The translations under genes and the position numbers were made by a program. Under the pieces are notes generated by a model that had not been told where the DNA came from, searched no databases, and worked only from the letters and a program-made list of their open reading frames with translations. From Auanema rhodensis (Eukaryota > Nematoda > Chromadorea > Rhabditida > Rhabditidae): a stretch of 64,000 nt of DNA. Positions 11,832 to 24,453 of the stretch are shown piece after piece (positions within the stretch are counted from its first letter, which is position 1; every line of letters starts with the position of its first letter). Location: NCBI GenBank assembly GCA_964057225.1, contig OZ059898.1, forward strand, positions 9,858,001 to 9,922,000. Reading direction: 5' to 3'.

Positions 11832-12624
11832 TTCGAAAATGTTAGATTGTTTCCGAAAAATTATGAAAAGTCAAGTTCTACTGATTTGAAGAGAATTGTT
11901 AGTTTTAGAAAATAATTAAAAATAAGTTCTCTCTACTATTAACTGATTGTCGGCTAAAATATGGTAACAGTTTTTATAAAAAGTTTCCATGATTAGGATT
12001 AAACAAAAAAAAGAATTAAAAAGAAACACTTCTTGTTTACTTACTTGATTATACTACTTGAAATTCGAAAAAAAGTAAAAAACAATTGAGAAAGCAACAT
12101 AAACAGTTGAACGATTTGAAGAGAATTGTAAGTTTAAGAAAAGATTTAAAGTTTAGCTTTGTCTACTATTAACTGATTATCGGCTGAAATATGGTGACAG
12201 TTTTTTATTAAAAGTTTCCATGATTAAGATTAAACAAAGAAAAAAAAATCAAAGAGAAACACTTCTTGTTTACTTATTTGATTATAACACTTGAAATTCC
12301 AACAAAAGTAAAGTAAAACTGTTAAAGCGAGTAAAACTGTTGAACGATTTGAAGACAATTGTAAGTTGAAGAAAAAAATTAAAGTTTAGCTCTCTCTACT
12401 ATTAACTGAATGTCGGCTGAAATAAGGTAACAGTTTTTATTAAAAGTTTCCATGATTTAGATTAAACAAAAAAAAAATCAAAGAGAAACACTTCTTGTTT
12501 ACTAAATTGATTATAACACTTGAAAATCCAACAAAAGTAAAATAAAACTGTGAAAGCGGGTAAAACTGTTGAACTAAAACAGTCTTTATAAAATATAAAT
12601 GATATATTTTTATAAAAGTGAAGT

Positions 12625-12695
12625 TGCATCGGCCGGGAATCGAACCCGGGTCGCCCGCGTGGCAGGCGAGCACTCTACCACTGAACCACCGATGC
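12625..12695 (-). tRNA. tRNA-Gly-GCC: tRNA-Gly (GCC), copy 2, A24G
   Basis: Differs from consensus by A24G in the D stem. The pair becomes a U-G wobble, so folding should be kept. Confidence 0.93.
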
Positions 12696-12780
12696 TTCGA
12701 AAATGTTAGATTGTTTCCGAAAAATTATGAAAAGTCAAGTTCTACTGATTTGAAGAGAATTGTAAGTTTTAGAAAAGAAT

Positions 12781-13011
12781 TAAAGTTCAGCTATCTCTAC
12801 TATTAACTGATTATCGGCTAAAATAAGGTAACAGTTTTTATTGAAAGTTTCCATGATTAAGATTAAACAAAGAAAAAAAATCAAAGAGAAACACTTCTTG
12901 TTTACTTATTTGATTATAATACTTGAAATTCCAAAAACAGTAGAATAAAATAGAGAAAGCGACGAAAAAAGTTGAACGATTTGAAGAGAACTGTAAGTTT
13001 TAGAAAAGAAT
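12781..13011. repeat. Example satellite monomer, 231 bp
   Basis: The string TAAAGTTCAGCTATCTC begins at 12781 and again at 13012, giving the period. Several monomer variants alternate in a fixed order between tRNA cassettes (for example AGCTATC-, AGCTTTGTC- and AGCTCTCTC-type starts), so the tRNA-bearing unit is itself a higher-order unit. Confidence 0.9.
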
Positions 13012-13488
13012 TAAAGTTCAGCTATCTCTACTATTAACTGATTATCGGCTAAAATAAGGTAACAGTTTTTATTGAAAGTTTCCATGATTAAGATTAAACA
13101 AAGAAAAAAATCAAAGAGAAACACTTCTTGTTTACTTACTTGATTATAATACTTGAAATTCCAAAAACAGTAAAATAAAATTGAAAAAGCGACAAAAACA
13201 GTTGAACGATTTGAAGAGAATTGTATGTTGAAGAATAAAATTAAAGTTTAGCTCTCTCTACTATTAACTGAAAGTCGGCTAAAATATGGTAACAGTTTTT
13301 ATTAAAAGTTTCCATGATTAAGATTAAACAAAGAAAAAAAATCAAAGAGAAACACTTCTTGTTTACTAATTTGATTATAACACTTGAAATTCCAACAAAA
13401 GTAAAATAAAACTGTGAAAGCGGGTAAAACTGTTGAACTAAAACAGTCTTTATAAAATATAAATGATATATTTTTATAAAAGTGAAGT

Positions 13489-13559
13489 TGCATCGGCCGG
13501 GAATCGAACCCGGGTCGCCCGCGTGGCAGGCGAGCATTCTACCACTGAACCACCGATGC
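13489..13559 (-). tRNA. tRNA-Gly-GCC: tRNA-Gly (GCC), copy 3, consensus
   Basis: Identical to the 71-nt consensus; 864 bp from copy 2. Confidence 0.97.
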
Positions 13560-14583
13560 TTCGAAAATGTTAGATTGTTTCCGAAAAATTATGAAAAGTC
13601 AAGTTCTACTGATTTGAAGAGAATTGTAAGTTTTAGAAAATAATTAAAAATTAGTTCTCCCTACTATTAACTGATTGTCGGCTAAAATATGGTAACAGTT
13701 TTTATAAAAAGTTTCCATGATTAGGATTAAACAAAAAAAAGAATTAAAGAGAAACACTTTTTGTTTACTTATTTGATTATAATACTTGAAATTCCAAAAA
13801 CAGTAGAATAAAATTGAGAAATCGACAAAAACAGTTGAACGATTTGAAGAGAATTGTAAGTTTTAGAAAAGAATTAAAGTTCAGCTATCTCTACTATTAA
13901 CTGACTATCGGCTAGAATAAGGTAACAGTTTTTATTGAAAGTTTCCATGATTAAGATTGAACAAAAAAAAAATTAGAGAGAAACACTTCTTGTTTACTTA
14001 CTTGATTATAATACTTGAAATTCCAAAAACAGTAAAATAAAATTGAGAAAGCGACAAAAACAGTTGAACGATTTGAAGACAATTGTAAGTTTAAGAAAAG
14101 AATTAAAGTTTAGCTTTGTCTACTATTAACTGATTATCGGCTGAAATATGGTGACAGTTTTTTTTTAAAAGTTTCCATGATTAAGATTAAACGAAGAAAA
14201 AAAAATCAAAGAGAAACACTTCTTGTTTACTAATTTGATTATAACACTTGAAATTCCAACAAAAGTAAAGTAAAACTGTTGAAGCGAGTAAAACTGTTGA
14301 ACAATTTGAAGACAATTGTAAGTTGAAAAAAAAAATTAAAGTTTAGCTCTCTCTACTATTAACTGAATGTCGGCTAAAATATGATAACAGTTTTTATTAA
14401 AAGTTTCCATGATTAAGATTAAACAAAGAAAAAAAATCAAAGAGAAACACTTCTTGTTTACTAATTTGATTATAACACTTGAAATTCCAACAAAAGTAAA
14501 ATAAAATTGTGAAAGCGGGTAAAACTGTTGAACTAAAACAGTCTTTATAAAATATAAACGATATATTTTTATAAAAGTGAAGT

Positions 14584-14654
14584 TGCATCGGCCGGGAATC
14601 GAACCCGGGTCGCCCGCGTGGCAGGCGAGCATTCTACCACTGAACCACCGATGC
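14584..14654 (-). tRNA. tRNA-Gly-GCC: tRNA-Gly (GCC), copy 4, consensus
   Basis: Identical to consensus; spacing of 1095 bp from copy 3, one extra monomer. Confidence 0.97.
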
Positions 14655-15446
14655 TTCGAAAATGTTAGATTGTTTCCGAAAAATTATGAAAAGTCAAGTT
14701 CTACTGATTTGAAGAGAATTGTAAGTTTTAGAAAAGAATTAAAGTTCAGATTTCTCTACTATTAACTGATTATCGGCTAAAATAAGGTAACAGTTTTTAT
14801 TGAAAGTTTCCATGATTAAGATTAAACAAAGAAAAAAAATCAAAGAGAAACACTTCTTGTTTACTTATTTGATTATAATACTTGAAATTCCAAAAACAGT
14901 AGAATAAAATAGAGAAAGCGACGAAAAAAGTTGAACGATTTGAAGAGAACTGTAAGTTTTAGAAAAGAATTAAAGTTCAGCTATCTCTACTATTAACTGA
15001 TTATCGGCTAAAATAAGGTAACAGTTTTTATTGAAAGTTTCCATGATTAAGATTGAACAAAAAAAAAATTAGAGAAAAACACTTCTTGTTTACTTACTTG
15101 ATTATAATACTTGAAATTCTAAAAACAGTAAAATAAAATTGAGAAAGCGACAAAAACAGTTGAACGATTTGAAGACAATTGTAAGTTGAAGAATAAAATC
15201 AAAGTTTAGCTCTCTCTACTATTAACTGAATGTCGGCTAAAATATGGTAACAGTTTTTATTAAAAGTTTCCATGATTAAGATTAAACAAAGAAAAAAAAT
15301 CAAAGAGAAACACTTCTTGTTTACTAATTTGACTATAACACTTGAAATTCCAACAAAAGTAAAATAAAACTGTGAAAGCGGGTAAAACTGTTGAACTAAA
15401 ACAGTCTTTATAAAATATAAATGATATATTTTTATAAAAGTGAAGT

Positions 15447-15517
15447 TGCATCGGCCGGGAATCGAACCCGGGTCGCCCGCGTGGCAGGCGAGCATTCTAC
15501 CACTGAACCACCGATGC
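15447..15517 (-). tRNA. tRNA-Gly-GCC: tRNA-Gly (GCC), copy 5, consensus
   Basis: Identical to consensus; spacing 863 bp. Confidence 0.97.
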
Positions 15518-16542
15518 TTCGAAAATGTTAGATTGTTTCCGAAAAATTATGAAAAGTCAAGTTCTACTGATTTGAAGAGAATTGTAAGTTTTAGAAAATA
15601 ATTAAAAATTAGTTCTCTCTACTATTAACTGATTGTCGGCTAAAATATGGTAACAATTTTTTTTAAAAAGTTTCCATGATTAGGAACAAACAAAAAAAAG
15701 AATTAAAGAGAAACACTTTTTGTTTACTTATTTGATTATAATACTTGAAATTCCAAAAACAGTAGAATAAAATTGAGAAATCGACAAAAACAGTTGAACG
15801 ATTTGAAGAGAATTGTAAGTTTTAGAAAAGAATTAAAGTTCAGCTATCTCTACTATTAACTGACTATCGGCTAGAATAAGGTAACAGTTTTTATTGAAAG
15901 TTTCCATGATTAAGATTGAACAAAAAAAAAATTAGAGAGAAACACTTCTTGTTTACTTACTTGATTATAATACTTGAAATTCCAAAAACAGTAAAATAAA
16001 ATTGAGAAAGCGACAAAAACAGTTGAACGATTTGAAGACAATTGTAAGTTCAAGAAAAGAATTAAAGTTTAGCTTTGTCTACTATTAACTGATTATCGGC
16101 TGAAATATGGTGACAGTTTTTTTTTAAAAGTTTCCATGATTAAGATTAAACAAAGAAAAAAAAATCAAAGAGAAACACTTCTTGTTTACTAATTTGATTA
16201 TAACACTTGAAATTCCAACAAAAGTAAAGTAAAACTGTTAAAGCGAGTAAAACTGTTGAACAATTTGAAGACAATTGTAAGTTGAAAAAAAAAATTAAAG
16301 TTTAGCTCTCTCTACTATTAACTGAATGTCGGCTAAAATATGATAACAGTTTTTATTAAAAGTTTCCATGATTAAGATTAAACAAAGAAAAAAAATCAAA
16401 GAGAAACACTTCTTGTTTACTAATTTGATTATAACACTTGAAATTCCAACAAAAGTAAAATAAAACTGTGAAAGCGGGTAAAACTGTTGAACTAAAACAG
16501 TCTTTATAAAATATAAACGATATATTTTTATAAAAGTGAAGT

Positions 16543-16613
16543 TGCATCGGCCGGGAATCGAACCCGTGTCGCCCGCGTGGCAGGCGAGCATTCTACCACT
16601 GAACCACCGATGC
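16543..16613 (-). tRNA. tRNA-Gly-GCC: tRNA-Gly (GCC), copy 6, C49A
   Basis: C49A gives an A-G mismatch at the base of the T stem (49-65). The anticodon is intact. Function is uncertain. Confidence 0.85.
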
Positions 16614-17405
16614 TTCGAAAATGTTAGATTGTTTCCGAAAAATTATGAAAAGTCAAGTTCTACTGATTTGAAGAGAATTGTAAGTTTTAGAAAAGAATTA
16701 AAGTTCAGCTATCTCTACTATTAACTGATTATCGGCTAAAATAAGGTAACAGTTTTTATTGAAAGTTTCCATGATTAAGATTAAACAAAGAAAAAAAATC
16801 AAAGAGAAACACTTCTTGTTTACTTATTTGATTATAATACTTGAAATTCCAAAAACAGTAGAATAAAATAGAGAAAGCGACGAAAAAAGTTGAACAATTT
16901 GAAGAGAATTGTAAGTTTTAGAAAAGAATTAAAGTTCAGCTATCTCTACTATTAACTGATTATCGGCTAAAATAAGGTAACAGTTTTTATTGAAAGTTTC
17001 CATGATTAATATTAAACAAAGAAAAAAATCAAAGAGAAACACTTCTTGTTTACTTACTTGATTATAATACTTGAAATTCCAAAAACAGTAAAATAAAATT
17101 GAAAAAGCGACAAAAACAGTTGAACGATTTGAAGACAATTGTAAGTTGAAGAATAAAATTAAAGTTTAGCTCTCTCTACTATTAACTGAATGTCGGCTAA
17201 AATATGGTAACAGTTTTTATTAAAAGTTTCCATGATTAAGATTAAACAAAGGAAAAAATCAAAGAGAAACACTTCTTGTTTACTAATTTGATTATAACAC
17301 TTGAAATTTCAACAAAAGTAAAATAAAACTGTGAAAGCGGGTAAAACTGTTGAACTAAAACAGTCTTTATAAAATATAAATGATATATTTTTATAAAAGT
17401 GAAGT

Positions 17406-17476
17406 TGCATCGGCCGGGAATCGAACCCGGGTCGCCCGCGTGGCAGGCGAGCATTCCACCACTGAACCACCGATGC
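17406..17476 (-). tRNA. tRNA-Gly-GCC: tRNA-Gly (GCC), copy 7, A21G
   Basis: A21G in the D loop, a usually conserved purine position. All stems are intact. Confidence 0.9.
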
Positions 17477-18110
17477 TTCGAAAATGTTAGATTGTTTCCG
17501 AAAAATTATGAAAAGTCAAGTTCTACTGATTTGAAGAGAATTGTAAGTTTTAGAAAATAATTAAAAATTAGTTCTCTCTACTATTAACTGATTGTCGGCT
17601 AAAATATGGTAACAGTTTTTATAAAAAGTTTCCATGATTAGGATTAAACAAAAAAAAGAATTAAAGAGAAACAATTTTTGTTTACTTATTTGATTATAAT
17701 ACTTGAAATTCCAAAAACAGTAGAATAAAATTGAGAAATCGACAAAAACAGTTGAACGATTTGAAGAGAATTGTAAGTTTTAGAAAAGAATTAAAGTTCA
17801 GCTATCTCTACTATTAACTGACTATCGGCTAGAATAAGGTAACAGTTTTTATTGAAAGAATTAAAGTTTAGCTTTGTCTACTATTAACTGATTATCGGCT
17901 GAAATATGGTGACAGTTTTTTTTTAAAAGTTTCAATGATTAAGATTAAACAAAGAAAGAAAAATCAAAGAGAAACACTTCTTGTTTACTAATTTGATTAT
18001 AACACTTGAAATTCCAACAAAAGTAAAGTAAAACTGTTAAAGCGAGTAAAACTGTTGAACTAAAACAGTCTTTATAAAATATAAATGATATATTTTTATA
18101 AAAGTGAAGT

Positions 18111-18181
18111 TGCATCGGCCTGGAATCGAACCCGGGTCGCCCGCGTGGCAGGCGAGCATTCTACCACTGAACCACCGATGC
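18111..18181 (-). tRNA. tRNA-Gly-GCC: tRNA-Gly (GCC), copy 8, C63A
   Basis: C63A breaks the middle pair of the T stem (G51-A63). It sits in a shortened unit, 705 bp from copy 7. Confidence 0.82.
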
Positions 18182-19205
18182 TTCGAAAATGTTAGATTGT
18201 TTCCGAAAAATTATGAAAAGTCAAGTTCTACTGATTTGAAGAGAATTGTTAGTTTTAGAAAATAATTAAAAATAAGTTCTCTCTACTATTAACTGATTGT
18301 CGGCTAAAATATGGTAACAGTTTTTATAAAAAGTTTCCATGATTAGGATTAAACAAAAAAAAGAATTAAAAAGAAACACTTCTTGTTTACTTACTTGATT
18401 ATACTACTTGAAATTCGAAAAAAAGTAAAAAACAATTGAGAAAGCGACATAAACAGTTGAACGATTTGAAGAGAATTGTAAGTTTTAGAAAAGAATTAAA
18501 GTTCAGCTATCTCTACTATTAACTGACTATCGGCTAGAATAAGGTAACAGTTTTTATTGAAAGTTTCCATGATTAAGATTGAACAAAAAAAAAATTAGAG
18601 AGAAACACTTCTTGTTTACTTACTTGATTATAATACTTGAAATTCCAAAAACAGTAAAATAAAATTGAGAAAGCGACAAAAACAGTTGAACGATTTGAAG
18701 ACAATTGTAAGTTTAAGAAAAGAATTAAAGTTTAGCTTTGTCTACTATTAACTGATTATCGGCTGAAATATGGTGACAGTTTTTTTTTAAAAGTTTCCAT
18801 GATTAAGATTAAACAAAGAAAAAAAAAATCAAAGAGAAACACTTCTTGTTTACTAATTTGATTATAACACTTGAAATTCCAACAAAAGTAAAGTAAAACT
18901 GTTAAAGCGAGTAAAACTGTTGAACAATTTGAAGACAATTGTAAGTTGAAAAAAAAATTAAAGTTTAGCTCTCTCTACTATTAACTGAATGTCGGCTAAA
19001 ATATGATAACAGTTTTTATTAAAAGTTTCCATGATTAAGATTAAACAAAGAAAAAAAATCAAAGAGAAACACTTCTTGTTTACTAATTTGATTATAACAC
19101 TTGAAATTCCAACAAAAGTAAAATAAAACTGTGAAAGCGGGTAAAACTGTTGAACTAAAACAGTCTTTATAAAATATAAATGATATTTTTTTATAAAAGT
19201 GAAGT

Positions 19206-19276
19206 TGCATCGGCCGGGAATCGAACCCGGGTCGCCCGCGTGGCAGGCGAGCATTCTACCACTGAACCACCGATGC
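19206..19276 (-). tRNA. tRNA-Gly-GCC: tRNA-Gly (GCC), copy 9, consensus
   Basis: Identical to consensus. The downstream flank carries the T-run variant of the cassette. Confidence 0.97.
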
Positions 19277-20071
19277 TTCGAAAATGTTAGATTGTTTCCG
19301 AAAAATTATGAAAAGTCAAGTTCTACTGATTTGAAGAGAATTGTTAGTTTTAGAAAATAATTAAAAATAAGTTCTCTCTACTATTAACTGATTGTCGGCT
19401 AAAATATGGTAACAGTTTTTATAAAAAGTTTCCATGATTAGGATTAAACAAAAAAAAGAATTAAAAAGAAACACTTCTTGTTTACTTACTTGATTATACT
19501 ACTTGAAATTCCAAAAACAGTAGAATAAAATTGAGAAAGCAACATAAACAGTTGAACGATTTGAAGAGAATTGTAAGTTTAAGAAAAGAATTAAAGTTTA
19601 GCTTTGTCTACTATTAACTGATTATCGGCTGAAATATGGTGACAGTTTTTTATTAAAAGTTTCCATGATTAAGATTAAACAAAGAAAAAAAAATCAAAGA
19701 GAAACACTTCTTGTTTACTTATTTGATTATAACACTTGAAATTCCAACAAAAGTAAAGTAAAACTGTTAAAGCGAGTAAAACTGTTGAACGATTTGAAGA
19801 CAATTGTAAGTTGAAGAAAAAAATTAAAGTTTAGCTCTCTCTACTATTAACTGAATGTCGGCTGAAATAAGGTAACAGTTTTTATTAAAAGTTTCCATGA
19901 TTTAGATTAAACAAAGAAAAAAAATCAAAGAGAAACACTTCTTGTTTACTAATTTGATTATAACACTTGAAAATCCAACAAAAGTAAAATAAAACTGTGA
20001 AAGCGGGTAAAACTGTTGAACTAAAACAGTCTTTATAAAATATAAATGATATATTTTTATAAAAGTGAAGT

Positions 20072-20142
20072 TGCATCGGCCGGGAATCGAACCCGGGTCG
20101 CCCGCGTGGCAGGCGAGCATTCTACCACTGAACCACCGATGC
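20072..20142 (-). tRNA. tRNA-Gly-GCC: tRNA-Gly (GCC), copy 10, consensus
   Basis: Identical to consensus; first of a run of 866-bp spacings. Confidence 0.97.
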
Positions 20143-20937
20143 TTCGAAAATGTTAGATTGTTTCCGAAAAATTATGAAAAGTCAAGTTCTACTGATTTGA
20201 AGAGAATTGTTAGTTTTAGAAAATAATTAAAAATAAGTTCTCTCTACTATTAACTGATTGTCGGCTAAAATATGGTAACAGTTTTTATAAAAAGTTTCCA
20301 TCATTAGGATTAAACAAAAAAAAGAATTAAAAAGAAACACTTCTTGTTTACTTACTTGATTATACTACTTGAAATTCCAAAAACAGTAGAATAAAATTGA
20401 GAAAGCAACATAAACAGTTGAACGATTTGAAGAGAATTGTAAGTTTAAGAAAAGAATTAAAGTTTAGCTTTGTCTACTATTAACTGATTATCGGCTGAAA
20501 TATGGTGACAGTTTTTTATTAAAAGTTTCCATGATTAAGATTAAACAAAGAAAAAAAAATCAAAGAGAAACACTTCTTGTTTACTTATTTGATTATAACA
20601 CTTGAAATTCCAACAAAAGTAAAGTAAAACTGTTAAAGCGAGTAAAACTGTTGAACGATTTGAAGACAATTGTAAGTTGAAGAAAAAAATTAAAGTTTAG
20701 CTCTCTCTACTATTAACTGAATGTCGGCTGAAATAAGGTAACAGTTTTTATTAAAAGTTTCCATGATTAAGATTAAACAAAGAAAAAAAATCAAAGAGAA
20801 ACACTTCTTGTTTACTAATTTGATTATAACACTTGAAATTCCAACAAAAGTAAAATAAAACTGTGAAAGCGGGTAAAACTGTTGAACTAAAACAGTCTTT
20901 ATAAAATATAAATGATATATTTTTATAAAAGTGAAGT

Positions 20938-21008
20938 TGCATCGGCCGGGAATCGAACCCGGGTCGCCCGCGTGGCAGGCGAGCATTCTACCACTGAACC
21001 ACCGATGC
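20938..21008 (-). tRNA. tRNA-Gly-GCC: tRNA-Gly (GCC), copy 11, consensus
   Basis: Identical to consensus; spacing 866 bp. Confidence 0.97.
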
Positions 21009-21803
21009 TTCGAAAATGTTAGATTGTTTCCGAAAAATTATGAAAAGTCAAGTTCTACTGATTTGAAGAAAATTGTAAGTTTTAGAAAATAATAAAAAAT
21101 AAGTTCTCTCTACTATTAACTGATTATCGGCTAAAATATGGTAACAGTTTTTATGAAAAGTTTCCATGATTAGGATTAAACAAAAAAAAGAATTAAAAAG
21201 AAACACTTCTTGTTTACTTACTTGATTATACTACTTGAAATTCGAAAAAAAGTAAAAAACAATTGAGAAAGCGACATAAACAGTTGAACGATTTGAAGAG
21301 AATTGTAAGTTTAAGAAAAGATTTAAAGTTTAGCTTTGTCTACTATTAACTGATTATCGGCTGAAATATGGTGACAGTTTTTTATTAAAAGTTTCCATGA
21401 TTGAGATTAAACAAAGAAAAAAAAATCAAAGAGAAACACTTCTTGTTTACTTATTTGATTATAACACTTGAAATTCCAACAAAAGTAAAGTAAAACTGTT
21501 AAAGCGAGTAAAACTGTTGAACGATTTGAGGACAATTGTAAGTTGAAGAAAAAAATTAAAGTTTAGCTCTCTCTACTATTAACTGAATGTCGGCTAAAAT
21601 ATGATAACAGTTTTTATTAAAAGTTTCCATGATTAGGATTAAACAAAAAAAAAGAATCAAAAAGAAACACTTCTTGTTTTCTAATTTGATTATAACACTT
21701 GAAAATCCAACAAAAGTAAAATAAAACTGTGAAAGCGGGTAAAACTGTTGAACTAAAACAGTCTTTATAAAATATAAATGATATATTTTTATAAAAGTGA
21801 AGT

Positions 21804-21862
21804 TGCATCGGCCGGGAATCGAACCAAGGCAGGCGAGCATTCTACCACTGAACCACCGATGC
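21804..21862 (-). pseudogene. tRNA-Gly pseudogene, copy 12, 12-nt deletion
   Basis: 59 nt. The 3' side of the anticodon stem, the variable loop and part of the T stem are lost (net 12 nt, junction with AAG on the plus strand). GCC remains but no cloverleaf can form. The same allele occurs at 29275 and 35655. Confidence 0.93.
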
Positions 21863-22656
21863 TTCGAAAATGTTAGATTGTTTCCGAAAAATTATGAAAA
21901 GTCAAGTTCTACTGATTTGAAGAGAATTGTAAGTTTTAGAAAATAATTAAAAATTAGTTCTCTCTACTATTAACTGATTGTCGGCTAAAATAAGGTAACA
22001 GTTTTTATTAAAAGTTTTCATGATTAGGATTAAAAAAAAAAGAATCAAAAAGAAACACTTCTTGTTTACTTATTTGATTATAATACTTGAAATTCCAAAA
22101 ACAGTAGAATAAAATTGAGAAATCGACAAAAAATGATCAGTTGAACGATTTGAAGAGAATTGTAAGTTTTAGAAAAGAATTAAAGTTCAGCTATCTCTAC
22201 TATTAACTGACTATCGGCTAGAATAAGGTAACAGTTTTTATTGAAAGTTTCCATGATTAAGATTGAACAAAAAAAAAATTAGAGAGAAACACTTCTTGTT
22301 TACTTACTTGATTATAATACTTGAAATTCCAAAAACAGTAAAATAAAATTGAGAAAGCGACAAAAACAGTTGAACGATTTGAAGACAATTGTAAGTTTAA
22401 GAAAAGAATTAAAGTTTAGCTTTGTCTACTATTAACTGATTATCGGCTAAAATATGATAACAGTTTTTATTAAAAGTTTCCATGATTAAGATTAAACAAA
22501 GAAAAAAAATCAAAGAGAAACACTTCTTGTTTACTAATTTGATTATAACACTTGAAATTCCAACAAAAGTAAAAAAAAACTGTGAAAGCGGGTAAAACTG
22601 TTGAACTAAAACAGTCTTTATAAAATATAAATGATATTTTTTTATAAAAGTGAAGT

Positions 22657-22727
22657 TGCATCGGCCGGGAATCGAACCCGGGTCGCCCGCGTGGCAGGCG
22701 AACATTCTACCACTGAACCACCGATGC
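22657..22727 (-). tRNA. tRNA-Gly-GCC: tRNA-Gly (GCC), copy 13, C27T
   Basis: C27T turns the first anticodon-stem pair into U-G. Probably still folds. First of three near-identical 863-bp units. Confidence 0.92.
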
Positions 22728-23519
22728 TTCGAAAATGTTAGATTGTTTCCGAAAAATTATGAAAAGTCAAGTTCTACTGATTTGAAGAGAATTGTTAGTT
22801 TTAGAAAATAATTAAAAATAAGTTCTCTCTACTATTAACTGATTGTCGGCTAAAATATGGTAACAGTTTTTATAAAAAGTTTCCATGATTAGGATTAAAC
22901 AAAAAAAAGAATTAAAAAGAAACACTTCTTGTTTACTTATTTGATTATAATACTTGAAATTCCAAAAACAGTAGAATAAAATAGAGAAAACGACGAAAAA
23001 AGTTGAACGATTTGAAGAGAATTGTAAGTTTTAGAAAAGAATTAAAGTTCAGCTATCTCTACTATTAACTGATTATCGGCTAAAATAAGGTAACAGTTTT
23101 TATTGAAAGTTTCCATGATTAAGATTAAACAAAGAAAAAAATCAAAGAGAAACACTTCTTGTTTACTTACTTGATTATAATACTTGAAATTCCAAAAACA
23201 GTAAAATAAAATTGAAAAAGCGACAAAAACAGTTGAACGATTTGAAGACAATTGTAAGTTTAAGAAAAGAATTAAAGTTTAGCTTTGTCTACTATTAACT
23301 GATTATCGGCTAAAATATGATAACAGTTTTTATTAAAAGTTTCCATGATTAAGATTAAACAAAGAAAAAAAATCAAAGAGAAACACTTCTTGTTTACTAA
23401 TTTGATTATAACACTTGAAATTCCAACAAAAGTAAAAAAAAACTGTGAAAGCGGGTAAAACTGTTGAACTAAAACAGTCTTTATAAAATATAAATGATAT
23501 TTTTTTATAAAAGTGAAGT

Positions 23520-23590
23520 TGCATCGGCCGGGAATCGAACCCGGGTCGCCCGCGTGGCAGGCGAACATTCTACCACTGAACCACCGATGC
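23520..23590 (-). tRNA. tRNA-Gly-GCC: tRNA-Gly (GCC), copy 14, C27T
   Basis: Same C27T allele as copy 13; second unit of the triplication. Confidence 0.92.
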
Positions 23591-24382
23591 TTCGAAAATG
23601 TTAGATTGTTTCCGAAAAATTATGAAAAGTCAAGTTCTACTGATTTGAAGAGAATTGTTAGTTTTAGAAAATAATTAAAAATAAGTTCTCTCTACTATTA
23701 ACTGATTGTCGGCTAAAATATGGTAACAGTTTTTATAAAAAGTTTCCATGATTAGGATTAAACAAAAAAAAGAATTAAAAAGAAACACTTCTTGTTTACT
23801 TATTTGATTATAATACTTGAAATTCCAAAAACAGTAGAATAAAATAGAGAAAACGACGAAAAAAGTTGAACGATTTGAAGAGAATTGTAAGTTTTAGAAA
23901 AGAATTAAAGTTCAGCTATCTCTACTATTAACTGATTATCGGCTAAAATAAGGTAACAGTTTTTATTGAAAGTTTCCATGATTAAGATTAAACAAAGAAA
24001 AAAATCAAAGAGAAACACTTCTTGTTTACTTACTTGATTATAATACTTGAAATTCCAAAAACAGTAAAATAAAATTGAGAAAGCGACAAAAACAGTTGAA
24101 CGATTTGAAGACAATTGTAAGTTTAAGAAAAGAATTAAAGTTTAGCTTTGTCTACTATTAACTGATTATCGGCTAAAATATGATAACAGTTTTTATTAAA
24201 AGTTTCCATGATTAAGATTAAACAAAGAAAAAAAATCAAAGAGAAACACTTCTTGTTTACTAATTTGATTATAACACTTGAAATTCCAACAAAAGTAAAA
24301 AAAAACTGTGAAAGCGGGTAAAACTGTTGAACTAAAACAGTCTTTATAAAATATAAATGATATTTTTTTATAAAAGTGAAGT

Positions 24383-24453
24383 TGCATCGGCCGGGAATCG
24401 AACCCGGGTCGCCCGCGTGGCAGGCGAACATTCTACCACTGAACCACCGATGA
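24383..24453 (-). tRNA. tRNA-Gly-GCC: tRNA-Gly (GCC), copy 15, C27T and G1T
   Basis: Carries C27T plus G1T. The second change breaks the terminal acceptor pair 1-72 and may impair RNase P processing or charging. Confidence 0.85.

Larger units (their letters stand above)
11711..11882 (-). repeat. Example tRNA cassette, 172 bp, inserted in a monomer
   Basis: Monomers without tRNA read GTTGAAC|GATTTGAAG. Monomers with tRNA carry 172 bp exactly between that C and G. The cassette holds 51 bp upstream of the tRNA, the 71-bp tRNA and 50 bp downstream (minus-strand sense). The copy at 14534-14705 has the same size and ends. Confidence 0.88.

Noticed and set aside
12618..12806. 62-codon plus-strand frames running through the tRNA cassette
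   Set aside because: Antisense shadow of the tRNA gene and its flank.
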